Source of the DNA: JALZMG01 sp963844175
Lineage (GTDB): Bacteria; Actinomycetota; Acidimicrobiia; Acidimicrobiales; Ilumatobacteraceae
DNA length: 64,000 bases
Assembly: GCA_963844175.1 (NCBI GenBank)
Contig: CAWJNE010000003.1
Location: 48,123 to 112,122, forward strand
Reading direction: 5' to 3'
The position numbers and the translations under genes were made by a program. A model generated the notes under the pieces. The model saw only the letters and a program-made list of their open reading frames with translations. It had not been told where the DNA came from and ran no database searches. This document shows positions 55,788-63,649 of the stretch, one piece after another. Position 1 is the stretch's first letter. Each line of letters begins with the position of its first letter.

Positions 55788-56374
55788 ATGGCTCAACTCG
55801 CCGCCGCCGACGGCGCCATGTACCACCGCCCCGTCTGGCCCGCCGTCCAGGGACTCTCCAACGTCCACCACCCAGGCGACTGGCGGCACGAGCAGGCCAG
55901 CGACATCCCGATCGACCGGCAGCACACCGGTCATCGACTCGGCCAGGTCGTCCATCTGGAACGCGCCCGCGACGGACGGCTCATCGCCGTCGGTGTGCTC
56001 GACGACGACCCACACACGAGCACGGTGCCTTCATCAGCCCCGGCACCAACTTCGTCGGGTCTCTGCGCGTCCACCGGGACGTTGTGCTCGATCACGTGGC
56101 GGTCGTCGAAGGCACCGCCAGCGTCGGCGCCCCGCCGTACCAGCTCGTGCACGGCGACGTTCGCACCGGGGGCCACGCCGTCAACAAAGCCACCGCCGGT
56201 CTCGTCCCGCTGCTCGACCGGGCACGTCGAGCCGTCGAACAGCGACGACACGGCGACGGCCTGCGAATCGAGCGCGAGCCCGAACCACGAGCACTCAACG
56301 GGCACGTACAGCACCTCGACGGCTGGCAGGACGATCCGCCCGTCAGCGTCTGGGGCGACGCCCGCTCGGGTTGA
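55788..56374 (+). pseudogene. Phage-type protein, possibly head maturation protease-like, frameshifted
   Basis: First part MAQLAAADGAMYHRPVWPAV and IPIDRQHTGHRLGQVVHLE, then RDGRLIAVGVLDDD; after a frame change near 56,020, HGAFISPGTNFVGSLRV and AVVEGTASVGAPPYQLVHGD to DARSG. The IPxxxxH...GxVVHLE pattern recalls HK97-type prohead proteases, but the match is from memory and weak. One missing base would restore the frame. Confidence 0.4.
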
Positions 56375-56376
56375 TC

Positions 56377-56616
56377 GTGACGCGCATCGCCGGAGGTCCG
56401 CGGCATCGTGACCCCCGCCTGCTGCACGGCGACGTCGTGATGGCCAAGCACTGGGGGCAGTTCGATCGACCTGACGCCGACCTCATCGCCTGGCGGGCTC
56501 TCACGCATCCCCGCGCCGTCGAGGCGATGCAGCTCGTCGAAGACGCTGTGCTGGACCGTGCCGAAGTTCGACGACTGCTCGACGGCAGCTGGCGCGTCGC
56601 CGTCCTGAAAGGCTGA
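56377..56616 (+). CDS. Small element protein, unknown
   Basis: 79 residues with HGDVVMAKHWGQFDRPDADL and RAVEAMQLVEDAVLDRAEVR, helical C-terminus. Starts at GTG 56,377 or TTG 56,371, the latter overlapping the preceding stop. No domain recognised. Confidence 0.5.
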   Translation: MTRIAGGPRHRDPRLLHGDVVMAKHWGQFDRPDADLIAWRALTHPRAVEAMQLVEDAVLDRAEVRRLLDGSWRVAVLKG

Positions 56617-56622
56617 GCGGCG

Positions 56623-56808
56623 ATGAGCGACGAGCCATTGTCGGGCTGCGAGTGGTGGGACGGGCCGCGCAAGGCGTTGGCCGACGTGCTCGGCGATGAC
56701 TGGGACCCGCCAGCGCCCGGCACCGGAGCCATGCTCGAACCGTCAACGCGTCCCGCCTTCGAGCCGATCGAGCAGTGGCGACCCGACCCGCCGCCCTGGT
56801 CGAGCTGA
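56623..56808 (+). CDS. Small acidic element protein, unknown
   Basis: 61 residues, Trp/Pro-rich and acidic (CEWWDGPRKALADVLGDDWD), following the previous gene by 6 nt. No domain recognised. Confidence 0.45.
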   Translation: MSDEPLSGCEWWDGPRKALADVLGDDWDPPAPGTGAMLEPSTRPAFEPIEQWRPDPPPWSS

Positions 56809-56812
56809 CCGA

Positions 56813-56928
56813 CGGCAATGCCGCCCACCGCCACACGGCAATAGCGGCGACAGCAACCCGGAGAAGACGGCAATAGAACCGGCCACCAACCGGCAATGCC
56901 GCCGGGAAAGTCCAGGTCAACCGGCAAA
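56813..56928 (+). repeat. Iteron-like array, five CGGCAAT/A repeats
   Basis: CGGCAAT at 56,813, 56,836, 56,868 and 56,891, and CGGCAAA at 56,922. Intervals are 23, 32, 23 and 31 bp, an alternating pattern. The array lies in a gap between small genes within the first element and could bind a replication initiator or regulator. T6 and GC-rich arms follow near 56,964-56,984. Confidence 0.55.
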
Positions 56929-57042
56929 TGGGCGGCGGCGCCGCCAACGCCGACCGGGACCGAGCCGGGTTTTTTCGGCCCGGCCCTAGCCCGGGACATA
57001 CCCCCGCCGCCGTCTCTCCCCCCGTCGGGTAGGCGTGTCGGG

Positions 57043-57414
57043 TCAGTCCGCGATCGCGACGGCCATGATGGTGGCCGGAGTCGGACTGACGACTTTGGTG
57101 ACGTGCCCCTGCCCGTCCACGTCCTCGACGAGAACGATCATCCCCGGCGCAATCGTCCGCTTTTCTCCATCCGTTGTCTCTACTTCGAGCAAACCTTCGA
57201 GCACCACTACGAACTGGCGCTGTGGCGGCGGATGGGGCGGAGTCTCTCGAACCTCCGGGGGTGTGGTCACGAAGACAACGCCCGTAGTCGCCATGGATGC
57301 AGAGACGAGCAGCGGGGGCACGTTCTCCAGGTATGGCGTACTGGCCTGTGGAAGCTCGACCTCCTCGAACCTCGACCCTCCGTCACCGTCGGTCGTGATC
57401 TTGACGAGGCGCAC
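57043..57414 (-). CDS. Cupin-domain protein
   Basis: 123 residues. GTG 57,414 follows GGGAGAG by 7 nt. The cupin core is PPHPPPQRQFVVVLEGLLEV then GMIVLVEDVDGQGHVTKVV; of the usual metal His residues only some remain, so metal binding is uncertain. It overlaps no real gene despite a long open frame on the other strand. Confidence 0.7.
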   Translation of the reverse strand: MRLVKITTDGDGGSRFEEVELPQASTPYLENVPPLLVSASMATTGVVFVTTPPEVRETPPHPPPQRQFVVVLEGLLEVETTDGEKRTIAPGMIVLVEDVDGQGHVTKVVSPTPATIMAVAIAD

Positions 57415-57459
57415 CCGCGAACTCTCCCACGCCCGACGCGAGGTGTCGACGCCGAACTG

Positions 57460-57771
57460 ATGCCGATCGGTACCGCCGTTGACGTGCCGCGCCGCGGGTC
57501 GCCGTACGCCGAGTGGTCGTACCGGCATCGCCGCGCCGAGATGATCGCCAACCGCGAGCACTGCGCCTGCGGTTGTGGCGAGCTGGCCGACTCGCTCGAT
57601 CGTCGCCCTCCGCTCGCCCTGCACGAGCATCGTGAGGGGTCCGGCTGCTGTCAGTTGCTGCCGATGCTGCTCGAACACAATCAGCGCATCGGTGGCTGGC
57701 GGTTGGCGAACGCGATCCGCTTCGGGCGCGTCGAGCGGCGGCGCCTGCCCGAGCCGAGCCGAGAATGGTGA
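57460..57771 (+). CDS. Small HNH-like protein, catalytic His possibly lost
   Basis: 103 residues. REHCACGCGELADSLDRRPP has the CxC/CG knuckle and a position where HNH proteins usually read DH-x-P; here it is DRRP. GSGCCQLLPMLLEHNQRIGG carries the second half (HN). Probably a degenerate phage-type HNH nuclease. Confidence 0.5.
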   Translation: MPIGTAVDVPRRGSPYAEWSYRHRRAEMIANREHCACGCGELADSLDRRPPLALHEHREGSGCCQLLPMLLEHNQRIGGWRLANAIRFGRVERRRLPEPSREW

Positions 57772-57859
57772 GCTGCGCGGGCGTCGGCTGCGAAGGGTCA
57801 TATGGCCCTCGGTCGTTGCGTTCGTCGAGATTGTCGGGGTCATTTGACCCGTTCCGTTG

Positions 57860-58330
57860 CAAGCGTCGTCGATCGCGTTTGACCGTCGGCGGTGCGACCG
57901 TCCAGCGCGACCTTGGCCCGGATGGGCCACCCAAGCCGCACGAGCAGCCGGGAGGCGAGCCCGATGGCCCAAGTGGGCCGCCGACGTGCTCGGCGTCGGC
58001 GCGATGACCGTGAGTCGGGACCTGCGCGGCGTACCAGATGAGACGCCCGAGCCGCACGACCAGCCGCAACCCGAGCTGCCCGTACCAGATGGGCCGCCCG
58101 TCGCCGACGTGCTCGGCGTCGCCCGTACCACCGTCACCGCCGACGTTGGTCAGAATCGACCAGCAGCGCTCGACGAGCAGGAGCCGGAGTCCGGCGCTGG
58201 TCAGAATCGGCAGCACGTCGTCGAGCCCGAGCAGCGTGCCGCCGAGGAACGCAAACGAGCCAAGTCCGAAGCGCGCGAGAAGGCGATCGTGGCGTTCGGT
58301 CACGCCGTGCATTCGCAGCGCATTCCGACT
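57860..58330 (+). pseudogene. ParB-like or phage regulator remnant with repeated HTH
   Basis: Two in-frame copies of ADVLGVxxxTV(S/T)xDL start at 57,980 and 58,103, period 123 nt (41 codons); a third, weaker copy (GGATVQRDLGPDGPP) precedes in another frame near 57,890. Each is followed by a Pro/Glu-rich linker (PEPHDQPQPELP). A charged helix (ERKRAKSEAREKAIVAFG) follows. It resembles the HTH part of ParB-type proteins but no N-terminal ParB domain is visible. Confidence 0.45.
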
Positions 58331-58786
58331 TGTCGGCCACGTTGCGCAGGTGCGCCACCTGGCCCACGTACCGGTCGAGACGAGCGCCCCACGGTGCTCC
58401 CAGCTCGGTTGCGTCGCTTAGAATGGCTCCTGGGCACCTCTCACGGGCTTTCATCACCGACCGCGGCCGTTGCAGATGCAACGACCTACCCTCGTGGCGT
58501 GCAGAGCTGCGGGGCCGCCTCCGCAACGAGCTGGCGGCGCGGGTGTCGCTGTCCGGCGTGTCGACGTGCGCTGCGGCGAGCAGCGCAACGCTGGTGGGGT
58601 GCTCACGCATCGTCGCCGCCAGCCTGCGCGCGCTGCAGCGCTCACCGCCGACAACCTGCACGAACTGTACAGCATCGCCGTCGGCGCGCCGCTGGGGCTA
58701 CTCGCGCTCCCGTCGCTTCCGTCGCGCGTTCCGCTTCTCGCGCAAGCCGTTCGGATCGGCGCGCCATCCGATCTGCAGCGAAACCT
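58331..58786. other. No convincing gene
   Basis: Open frames on both strands are Arg/Ser/Cys-rich and mutually overlapping, with no motif or start signal. Probably decayed coding sequence within the element. Confidence 0.5.
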
Positions 58787-59389
58787 CTAGGAGGCCTCCG
58801 CGTACGCCTGCGGCAACCGCTCGTACGTGGCTTGCGCAACCTGACCAAAGAGTGGCCGCATCGCCTCCTCGACGCTCTCGGCGAGCAACGTCGCCAACTC
58901 GGCGAGCTGTGCCGCCCTCAGTTGATCCACCGACGCGGTTGCGGTTCTCACTTGCACGGCCAGCTCAGGCGGGCCGCCCCGCGGCGGAAGGGTGACGATC
59001 ACCCGCGCCTTGTGCGTGGCGTCGCTGATGCGGTGAGCGACGTGCCAGTCCCGCTCCGCTTCGATCTCGTCGTGCAGCGCACGCTGATCGTTCGTCAGGC
59101 TCTCGATCAGCTCCCTCGGAAACGGCGTCCGAGCGTTCCCGTCAGCGCTCTTGCCGTCCTCGAAGGATCGCCCGTAGGTGATCACCGCTGACTCCCACAG
59201 GGCGTGGATGACGATCGCCCTCTCGGGCTCGATGTCACCGACAAGAGCCTCATCGGGCACGGCGAGAAGGCGACAGCACTCAGCGACGTGCCGAAGATCG
59301 TCGACCATCGACTGGTAGTCCCCGAGCGGCACAGCGAGCGGCGGCTCCCGGAACTCCAACAGCAGGGGCGGCTCTTCGTCGTCTGCCAC
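58787..59389 (-). CDS. HEPN-like helical protein, unknown
   Basis: 200 residues, mostly helical and acidic. HALWESAVITYGRSFEDGK and EAERDWHVAHRISDA resemble a widespread group of actinobacterial proteins with a D-x-HVAH motif near an R-Ser-F helix, reminiscent of HEPN-type RNases, but the R-x4-6-H motif is not clear. GAGGA is 11 nt upstream of the GTG. Lies 24 bp downstream of the winged-helix gene. Confidence 0.6.
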   Translation of the reverse strand: MADDEEPPLLLEFREPPLAVPLGDYQSMVDDLRHVAECCRLLAVPDEALVGDIEPERAIVIHALWESAVITYGRSFEDGKSADGNARTPFPRELIESLTNDQRALHDEIEAERDWHVAHRISDATHKARVIVTLPPRGGPPELAVQVRTATASVDQLRAAQLAELATLLAESVEEAMRPLFGQVAQATYERLPQAYAEAS

Positions 59390-59413
59390 AGGTTGATCCT
59401 CGGACTCCGCCAG

Positions 59414-59902
59414 CTACCAGTCGGCAGGCAGCTCACGCTCGACTCGGCCAGATAGAGGGTGCCACCACTTTCCCGCGTCACCGTCAGCACCGGACGGCTC
59501 ACCATCCGGGAAGTGCGCGACCAGCTCGGCGCGAGCCGCCGCCAGCTGTCGCTCGACCTCATGGCGACACGCTGCCCGACTCGCCCTGACCACCTGTGGC
59601 AGATCGTCGTCAGGGTGGTGCCGCCAGTACGTCGTGTCCGCTGGTCGCTCCTCGCGCAGCACGAGCCCGTCGCGCTCCAACCCGGCGAGCGCTCGACGTG
59701 TCGCGGTGAGCTGCGCCGTCGTCAGCTTGCTCCTCGAACGAGTCACATCGTCGACGTTGGTTTCATCAGCGTGGCCGTAGACGACTTCGCAGATCCACCA
59801 CGTCGCCACTCCCACAGGCTCGTCGTCGCGCGTGCGACCGAACGGCTCACTGCGCAGATAGTCGAGCGCTCGTCGCTGAACGACACCGTGCCCACGACTC
59901 AC
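59414..59902 (-). CDS. Winged-helix-like element protein
   Basis: 162 residues. RALDYLRSEPFGRTRDDEPV, then LTTAQLTATRRALAGLERDG and LVLREERPADTTYW, a helix-helix-wing order typical of MarR/PadR-like or phage regulators. The upstream gap carries a strong inverted repeat (59,915-59,961) that could be its operator. Probably expressed with the following HEPN-like gene. Confidence 0.6.
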   Translation of the reverse strand: MSRGHGVVQRRALDYLRSEPFGRTRDDEPVGVATWWICEVVYGHADETNVDDVTRSRSKLTTAQLTATRRALAGLERDGLVLREERPADTTYWRHHPDDDLPQVVRASRAACRHEVERQLAAARAELVAHFPDGEPSGADGDAGKWWHPLSGRVERELPADW

Positions 59903-59914
59903 GGAGCCCGAGCT

Positions 59915-59961
59915 TAAGTGTTGTGGGCCCAGCCCGCCAGCGGCCTGGGGCACAACACTTA
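59915..59961. promoter_or_regulatory. Long inverted repeat upstream of the winged-helix gene
   Basis: TAAGTGTTGTG (59,915-59,925) and CACAACACTTA (59,951-59,961) are perfect 11-bp arms; the inner bases GGGCCCAG and CTGGGG extend the match. The AT-rich arms stand out in this GC-rich region. Likely operator or promoter element, inferred from position. Confidence 0.6.
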
Positions 59962-60437
59962 CCGTCCTTCCCGGCGCCCTCGGCCAAGATGAGGAGCCAC
60001 CGAGCACGGTTCGACTGCTGGACCCACCGTCAGCTCGATCTCGGCGACGACCTACTCACGTGGTGCGCATCGAGCGCCCCGATCGCCCCCGATCATGGAA
60101 GCGTTCCGGCTGGCTCACGCGGCGCCCTGCACCCCCCGACGGGCTCGCGCTGCTCGTCGAGCACAGCACCTCGATGCAGCGGAGTGCGTGATATCGAAGA
60201 TCGGCGCCGTTCCGTCGCATCGAGCACCGTCGAGTTGATCTGTTCCGCCGAGAGTGTCGGGTCGGACCGTCGTCGCTGCAGCGCGGCGTCAGGGCCCCGA
60301 AGTCGCGCGACGATGAGCGAGTGATGTCGGCCAATCGGCGAGGGGCGACGCCCACGCGCGAAGAGACCTGCTGATGGTGTTGCGAGCACTGATGGTCGTA
60401 GCGGACCTGTGCGGCGTCCTCGGGCAATCAAGCGCCA
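59962..60437. other. No convincing gene
   Basis: Open frames on both strands are low-complexity Arg/Ser-rich; none has a start signal or known motif. Confidence 0.5.
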
Positions 60438-60746
60438 ATGATTGAGCGGGACCGCTGGCTACTCCTCGGCGGCCTTGCCGCCTGCGGCGCATCGCTGCTT
60501 CTGATGATCATCGCCATCGTGATCCTCAACAGGCAGTTCTGCGACTCGGGGGGAGAGGCACCTGACAACATGGCGCTCGGCGCCTTCGTTTTCGGTATTG
60601 CGACGTTGATGACGGGCATTGTTGCGCTCTTCAAGCGCACCCGACCCGTAGTGCCAGTGACGCTGATCTGCGCCGCGCTTTTCGTCGTCGCTCCGCTCTT
60701 CGCAGTCACGTTTCAGGCTTTCTCGAACGACACGTGTGGCACGTGA
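60438..60746 (+). CDS. Small three-helix membrane protein, unknown
   Basis: 102 residues with three membrane helices (LLLGGLAACGASLLLMIIAI, ALGAFVFGIATLMTGIVALF, VTLICAALFVVAPLFAVTF) and two Cys in the first external loop and tail (FCDSGGE, DTCGT). Codon use is less GC-biased than the backbone, fitting foreign origin. No family recognised. Confidence 0.6.
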   Translation: MIERDRWLLLGGLAACGASLLLMIIAIVILNRQFCDSGGEAPDNMALGAFVFGIATLMTGIVALFKRTRPVVPVTLICAALFVVAPLFAVTFQAFSNDTCGT

Positions 60747-61060
60747 CGATGCGAGCATCGCCGGTCTGATGACGTCCCGCATCGCCGTGCGTGATCGCTC
60801 AGCGGTGCCACTGCTCGCCGGTACCGGCCGGTAGCACCCTCGCCGAGTCGAGCAGGCGCGAGCACCGCGGCCCGAGTTGCACATGCGGGAGCGACGACCT
60901 CAGCGGTGCTGGTGACGTCCCCGTGAGCGTTCGGGAGGGCACAGAAAGGGCACAGCAGGTCTGTTCTCCGATGACTAGCGGTGTTCAGCGCTGACCAGAA
61001 AGCGCAGCTCAGAGTGTGTTTCTGAGCGTCGTCGCAGGTCCCGGAGCCTGCTCGATCGTG
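60747..61060. other. Right end of first element: arm-type sites, no gene
   Basis: GGGCACAG at 60,937 and 60,948, 11 bp apart on the plus strand, mirrors the pair at 53,883/53,894. A small hairpin GCTCAGA/TCTGAGC lies at 61,008-61,028. No coding sequence is supported. Confidence 0.55.
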
Positions 61061-61087
61061 TCCCGCTTACAGGCCGACTCACCGTCA
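61061..61087 (+). repeat. att core, right copy (duplicate of rnpB 3' end)
   Basis: Identical to 53,813-53,839 over 27 bp. No rnpB body precedes it, so it is a boundary duplication. It is followed by its own recombinase remnant, so it also serves as the left boundary of a second element. Confidence 0.85.
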
Positions 61088-61128
61088 TCACGCTGGCTGG
61101 GCAGGAGCGCAGCTCCGGCGTCGTCCAG

Positions 61129-61341
61129 TCATGACACACCCGTGACACAGCTCGACGGCTGAGCGGCGAATCCTGCGTTAATTGCCGAGCGGATTCGGCC
61201 CTCATCGGTCGGCCACAGGTGCGAGTACGTGTCGAGCGTTTCGCTGGCGTTCTTGTGGCCGAGGTAGTGCTGCACCGCGGTGACGGAACAGCCGGCGGAA
61301 ATCAGCAATGAGGCGCAGTGGTGGCGCAGGTCGTGCGAGCT
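61129..61341 (-). pseudogene. Tyrosine recombinase, C-terminal remnant B
   Basis: Translation of the minus strand gives SSHDLRHHCASLLISAGCSV, then LGHKNASETLDTYSHLWPTD and SAINAGFAAQPSS to a TGA at 61,129. The H-x-x-R, LGH and Tyr motifs are intact. It differs clearly from remnant A (about half the residues match), so it is from a separate integration. No N-terminal part was found upstream. Paired TGACACA sites at 61,132 and 61,143 (11 bp apart) lie at its end, 45 bp from the att core, as in element one. Confidence 0.8.
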
Positions 61342-61642
61342 GGCGTCGATTCCACGCGAGCGAGCTGCCGACCGGAAGGCGTCTGACCACGTTGAGCATC
61401 GCAGCGTCGCGCCAACGGAACCCCGGCCTCATCTGGATCGAAAACGCCGGCACCTCCTGCCCGAGACGCTCCCGCTCAACTTCTGGTGCACCTGATCCGG
61501 ACATGACGCCCCATCCTCTGGCGTCGTCTGCGGCGGCGCACGGCCTGATCCCGCAAGCGGGTCCGGAGAAGTGTGAACGTCTAGCACCTGTCCCTGGGTC
61601 GACCTGCCCTGCTCCCGACGCGACCTACGATTACTGGCGACG
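61342..61642. other. No convincing gene
   Basis: Short open frames only. TACGAT at 61,626-61,631 lies upstream of the cyclase pseudogene ATG and may be its old -10. Confidence 0.45.
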
Positions 61643-62965
61643 ATGAGACGACCCGAGACCCGGTACGCGAGGAACGGCGATGCATACATCGCCTACCAGG
61701 TTGTGGGCGACGGCTCGACCGACCTCGTCGTGCTGACACAGTGGTTCAGCCACGTCGATGGGCAATGGGACCTTCCGCCGCTCGCCGCGTTGCTCGAGCG
61801 TCTCTCGTCGTTCAGCCGCGTCATTTCCTTCGACAAGCGTGGCACTGGCCTGTCAGATCCGGTTGCGGTCTCATTGCTACCGTCTCTCGAAGACTGGATG
61901 GACGACCTGCGGGTCGTCCTTGATGAGAACGGCGTCGAACGAGCCGCGATTGTGGCCGATCTCGCGTCCACGTTCATGGCAGCGGTGTTCGCGGCCACCT
62001 ATCCCGACCGCGTGACAGCACTGGTCCTCGTCAACGGTTACGCCCGCTTCAGTCGGTCGCTGGACTATCCGTGGGGCTTCGAGGCGGAAGAGCGAGCACG
62101 CTTGCTCGATCAGCTGCCGCGGGATGGGCAAGGGCATGCTGGCTGAGCAGTGGGGCCCGAGCATGCTCGACGATCCTGCGCTCCTCGACGCGGTCGCTCG
62201 ATACGAGCGGCAGGCAGGAAGCCCGGGGACTTGTCGCCATGATCGACATGCTCCTCGAAACCGACATCCGGTCGGTGCTGCCCACCATCACGGCGCCGAC
62301 GCTGGTCATCCGCGCGGCAACCTCGCCCAGCGGCTACCGGGGCACGCGGGTACATGGCCGATCACATCCCAGGCGCCCGGTAGCGTTCCTTCCAGGGCGC
62401 GATGCGCTGATGTGGTCAGGCGATCAGGCCGCGCTCGTCGCCGAGATTCAGGAGTTCCTCACCGGAGTTCGGCCAACCGTTGAATCCGATCCGTGCTGGC
62501 CACGATCCTGTTCACCGACATCGTCGGCTCGACCGCGGAAGCTGCGAAGCTTGGCGACCGGGCGTGGCCGCGTTGCTGAATCGCCACAACGACGTCATTC
62601 GCGAACAGTTGGCACGTCATCGAGGGCGGGAAGTCGACACCGCGGGTGACGGGTTTCTCGCCCTCTTCGACGACCAGGCCGCGGGTCCAATGTGCCCGAC
62701 AAGCGGTGAGGGGGTGCGCGGGCTGGCCTTGAGATCCGCACCGGGCTACACACCGGCGAGGTCGAGCTGGACGGTGATGACGTCCGCGGCATCGCCGTGC
62801 ACATCGGCGCACGCGTCGCCGGCTTGGCCGATGCTGGTGAGGTGCTCGTGGTAAACCGTTCGTGACCTTGTCGCCGGCTCGGGAATCGAGTTCGAAGACC
62901 GGGGCATGCACCAGTTGAAGGGGATACCAGACGCCTGGCGTGTCCTCGCAGTCACGGAAGCGTGA
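61643..62965 (+). pseudogene. Alpha/beta-hydrolase plus class III nucleotidyl cyclase, multiply frameshifted
   Basis: N-terminal hydrolase: RYARNGDAYIAYQVVGDG, RVISFDKRGTGLSDP, VFAATYPDRVTALVLVNGYA. The motif around the nucleophile (ADLASTFMAA) lacks the usual G-x-S-x-G. After several frame changes comes the cyclase domain: ATILFTDIVGSTAEAAKLGD, REVDTAGDGFLALFD, VRGIAVHIGARVAGLADAGE, ending RVLAVTEA at 62,965. At least six indels in 1.3 kb, far more than in backbone genes, so it is a true pseudogene. Intact relatives are actinobacterial adenylate cyclase-like proteins. Confidence 0.85.
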
Positions 62966-63272
62966 CAAGCGGCGCCGCTATGTGGCCGATGTCCTCGGCG
63001 ATACCGCTCCACCCCTCGAATCAGGGTGAATACTGGCAACCGTCCGCGAGGACTTCGCACGCAGAACCTGCCGATCGGTCCGTCGGGTTCCGCGTCGACA
63101 CGATGTTCGTCGTCGCCGTGGGGTACGCGCCCGGGCTGGCCGGCAACCGACCGAATCGCGTTCCGCATCCGCAGCAAACCGCTGCGACCCCGAACGAGGT
63201 CCTCGCCGTCCCGCGACCGATCTTGCCGATCGGCACTGGCGAGAGCGCATGATGCGGAGCTCACGGCCGCCC
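62966..63272. other. No convincing gene
   Basis: Open frames here lack motifs and start signals on either strand. Confidence 0.45.
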
Positions 63273-63577
63273 CTACTCGGCGATCGGTGCCCGACGGCCG
63301 CCGACCAGCGCGACCAACTCGTCGGTGAGACGGGCACGCCCGAACGGCCGATCGGTGCTAGCCGGACTCCGGAGGACCGCGTGCAGCTCGTTGAGTGCCG
63401 CCGTGGCGTCGGTCCACGCCGGCCGGAGCTGCCGCAGGATCGTCTCGATGCGTTCCCGCTCAACAGCAGCCGGTCGCAGAGGTCCACGACGAGCTCGATC
63501 TGTGACGGCGGGAGGCCGTTGCCGATCGCCAGGGAGCGCCGGATGCCGTCCAGCGCCTCCCGCGTCACCCTTCGCAC
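63273..63577 (-). CDS. Small helical protein, probably frameshifted
   Basis: About 100 residues if one missing base near 63,462 is restored: MRRVTREALDGIRRSLAIGN and IELVVDLCDR, then AVERERIETILRQLRPAWTD and LTDELVALVGGRRAPIAE. Helical, soluble, no known domain. Confidence 0.5.
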
Positions 63578-63649
63578 AGTACGAACGGGCGTTCGCTGTT
63601 GGCAAGGGCGCTAACAATACCGACCCAGCTAAAGGATGAAGGCCGACGG

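Noticed and set aside
56945..56990. Rho-independent terminator at the T6 run
   Set aside because: GC-rich arms flank the T run instead of preceding it, so the usual stem-then-U order is absent on both strands.
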